A DNA stretch of 13,442 nucleotides. Origin: Bacillota bacterium. GTDB taxonomy: Bacteria; Bacillota_E; Sulfobacillia; Sulfobacillales; Sulfobacillaceae. A program made the translations under genes and the position numbers. The stretch spans positions 1 through 13,442 of the forward strand of contig JAKAAL010000032.1 of assembly GCA_021802375.1 (NCBI GenBank), in the 5' to 3' direction. Positions 13,148 to 13,442 of this stretch are shown one piece after another. The notes beneath the pieces were generated by a model. That model saw only the letters and a list, made by a program, of their open reading frames with translations. It made no database searches and was not told the DNA's origin. Every line of letters starts with the position of its first letter. Within the stretch, counting starts at the first letter, position 1.

Positions 13148-13442
13148 GCCAGGGCCGTCCGGTGCAAAGTGTGTGCCGGGCTCTGCGATGAGCCCGAGGG
13201 ACCTATTATGCTTGGCGTCAACGCATCCCGCGTCACGAACGGATCCGCGAAAGTCCGGGAAAAAGCGGCCCCTTAAGGGGCCGCGTGGCCCCCGGCTACA
13301 ACCTCACCACGTCCGGACAAAAAATTCCGGATGGACAAATTGCGGAGTGGATTGTCTTGATTTTGGAGGAAGAAAATTCCGCCTATGGTTATGAAAAACT
13401 CACGTGGCGGTTGCGTCGCCGATTTGATCTCTGTAAGATCGG
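13123..13442 (+). pseudogene. IS3-family transposase OrfB, broken and cut by window end
   Basis: In the frame one base behind orfA, the protein reads SQGRPVQSVCRALR, then TGA (13189), then RGTYYAWRQRIPRHERI. Later it reads QIAEWIVLILEEENSAYGYEKLTWRLRRRF up to the window edge. These match the N-terminal part of IS3 OrfB (the V-C-R-x-L, YYAW and YGY..I...L positions), before the DDE catalytic core, which is outside the window. Upstream of this stretch another stop (TGA 13120) separates it from the slippery site. Two stops make a functional transposase unlikely. The 103-residue ORF in the third frame (13083-13394) is a shadow. Confidence 0.65.
13265..13284 (+). repeat. Perfect 20-bp palindrome inside orfB remnant
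   Basis: GCGGCCCCTTAAGGGGCCGC is identical to its own reverse complement, centred between 13274 and 13275. In orfB frame it falls between the YYAW region and the IAEW region. It has no T run after it, so it is not a standard terminator. Confidence 0.85.

Larger units (their letters stand above)
12781..13442 (+). mobile_element. IS3-family insertion sequence, degenerate, right end outside window
   Basis: The element carries an orfA with the IS3-type helix-turn-helix, an A-run slippery site near its 3' end and an orfB with IS3 transposase residues in the -1 frame. The left end may be TGACACCTGCGGCC at 12781, since IS3 ends begin with TG, but only one end is in view, so it cannot be checked against an inverted copy. 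Stops in the orfB frame at 13120 and 13189 indicate an inactive copy. Confidence 0.6.

Noticed and set aside
13083..13394. 103-residue plus-strand ORF as OrfB
   Set aside because: IS3 OrfB signatures (YYAW, SAYGYEKLTWRL) are in a different frame; this frame is basic, low-information sequence.
1..13442. CRISPR array, tRNA or rRNA genes
   Set aside because: No regularly spaced direct repeats, no cloverleaf with a CCA-type 3' end and no rRNA-like stretch were seen when reading both strands.

Overview
The window looks like a piece of a Gram-positive, Firmicutes-type genome. Nearly every gene has a strong AGGAGG-like ribosome binding site, and TTG and GTG starts occur. The mix of a natural-product-like operon with decaying insertion and housekeeping remnants would suit an acidophilic Sulfobacillus-type bacterium, but that genus is a guess from overall impression, not a demonstrated assignment.

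Positions 9-10950 are one long plus-strand operon with tight spacing and several overlaps. Its order is: a 48-residue secreted or signal-type peptide; a stand-alone RibD C-terminal-type pyrimidine reductase; a 14-repeat WD40 protein; GTP cyclohydrolase II (RibA type); a FemAB/GNAT-like transferase; an ATP-grasp ligase; a zinc-dependent alcohol dehydrogenase; a second, zinc-less MDR dehydrogenase; a second ATP-grasp ligase; a broken glycosyltransferase; and an MFS exporter. A RibD-like enzyme, a WD-repeat protein and GTP cyclohydrolase II together are the known core of toxoflavin (7-azapteridine) biosynthesis (ToxE, ToxC, ToxB). Here that core is joined to two amide-forming ligases, an aminoacyl-transferase-like enzyme and two dehydrogenases, with no methyltransferase in view. 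The best reading is an undescribed biosynthetic cluster: GTP is opened to a diaminopyrimidine, reduced on the ribose, decorated with amino-acid-like units and exported.

At about 11170 the DNA changes character, becoming visibly richer in G+C with genes on the minus strand. A sigma-70 family factor with a shortened region 3 (11808-12659) is followed by a truncated, frameshifted exonuclease VII large subunit (xseA, 11221-11784). From about 12781 to the window end lies an IS3-family insertion sequence. Its orfA looks intact, with an A7G slippery run near its 3' end, but its orfB is interrupted by stops and runs off the window. The junction between the operon and this block, with three decayed genes (glycosyltransferase, xseA, orfB), suggests a genomic-island or rearrangement boundary.
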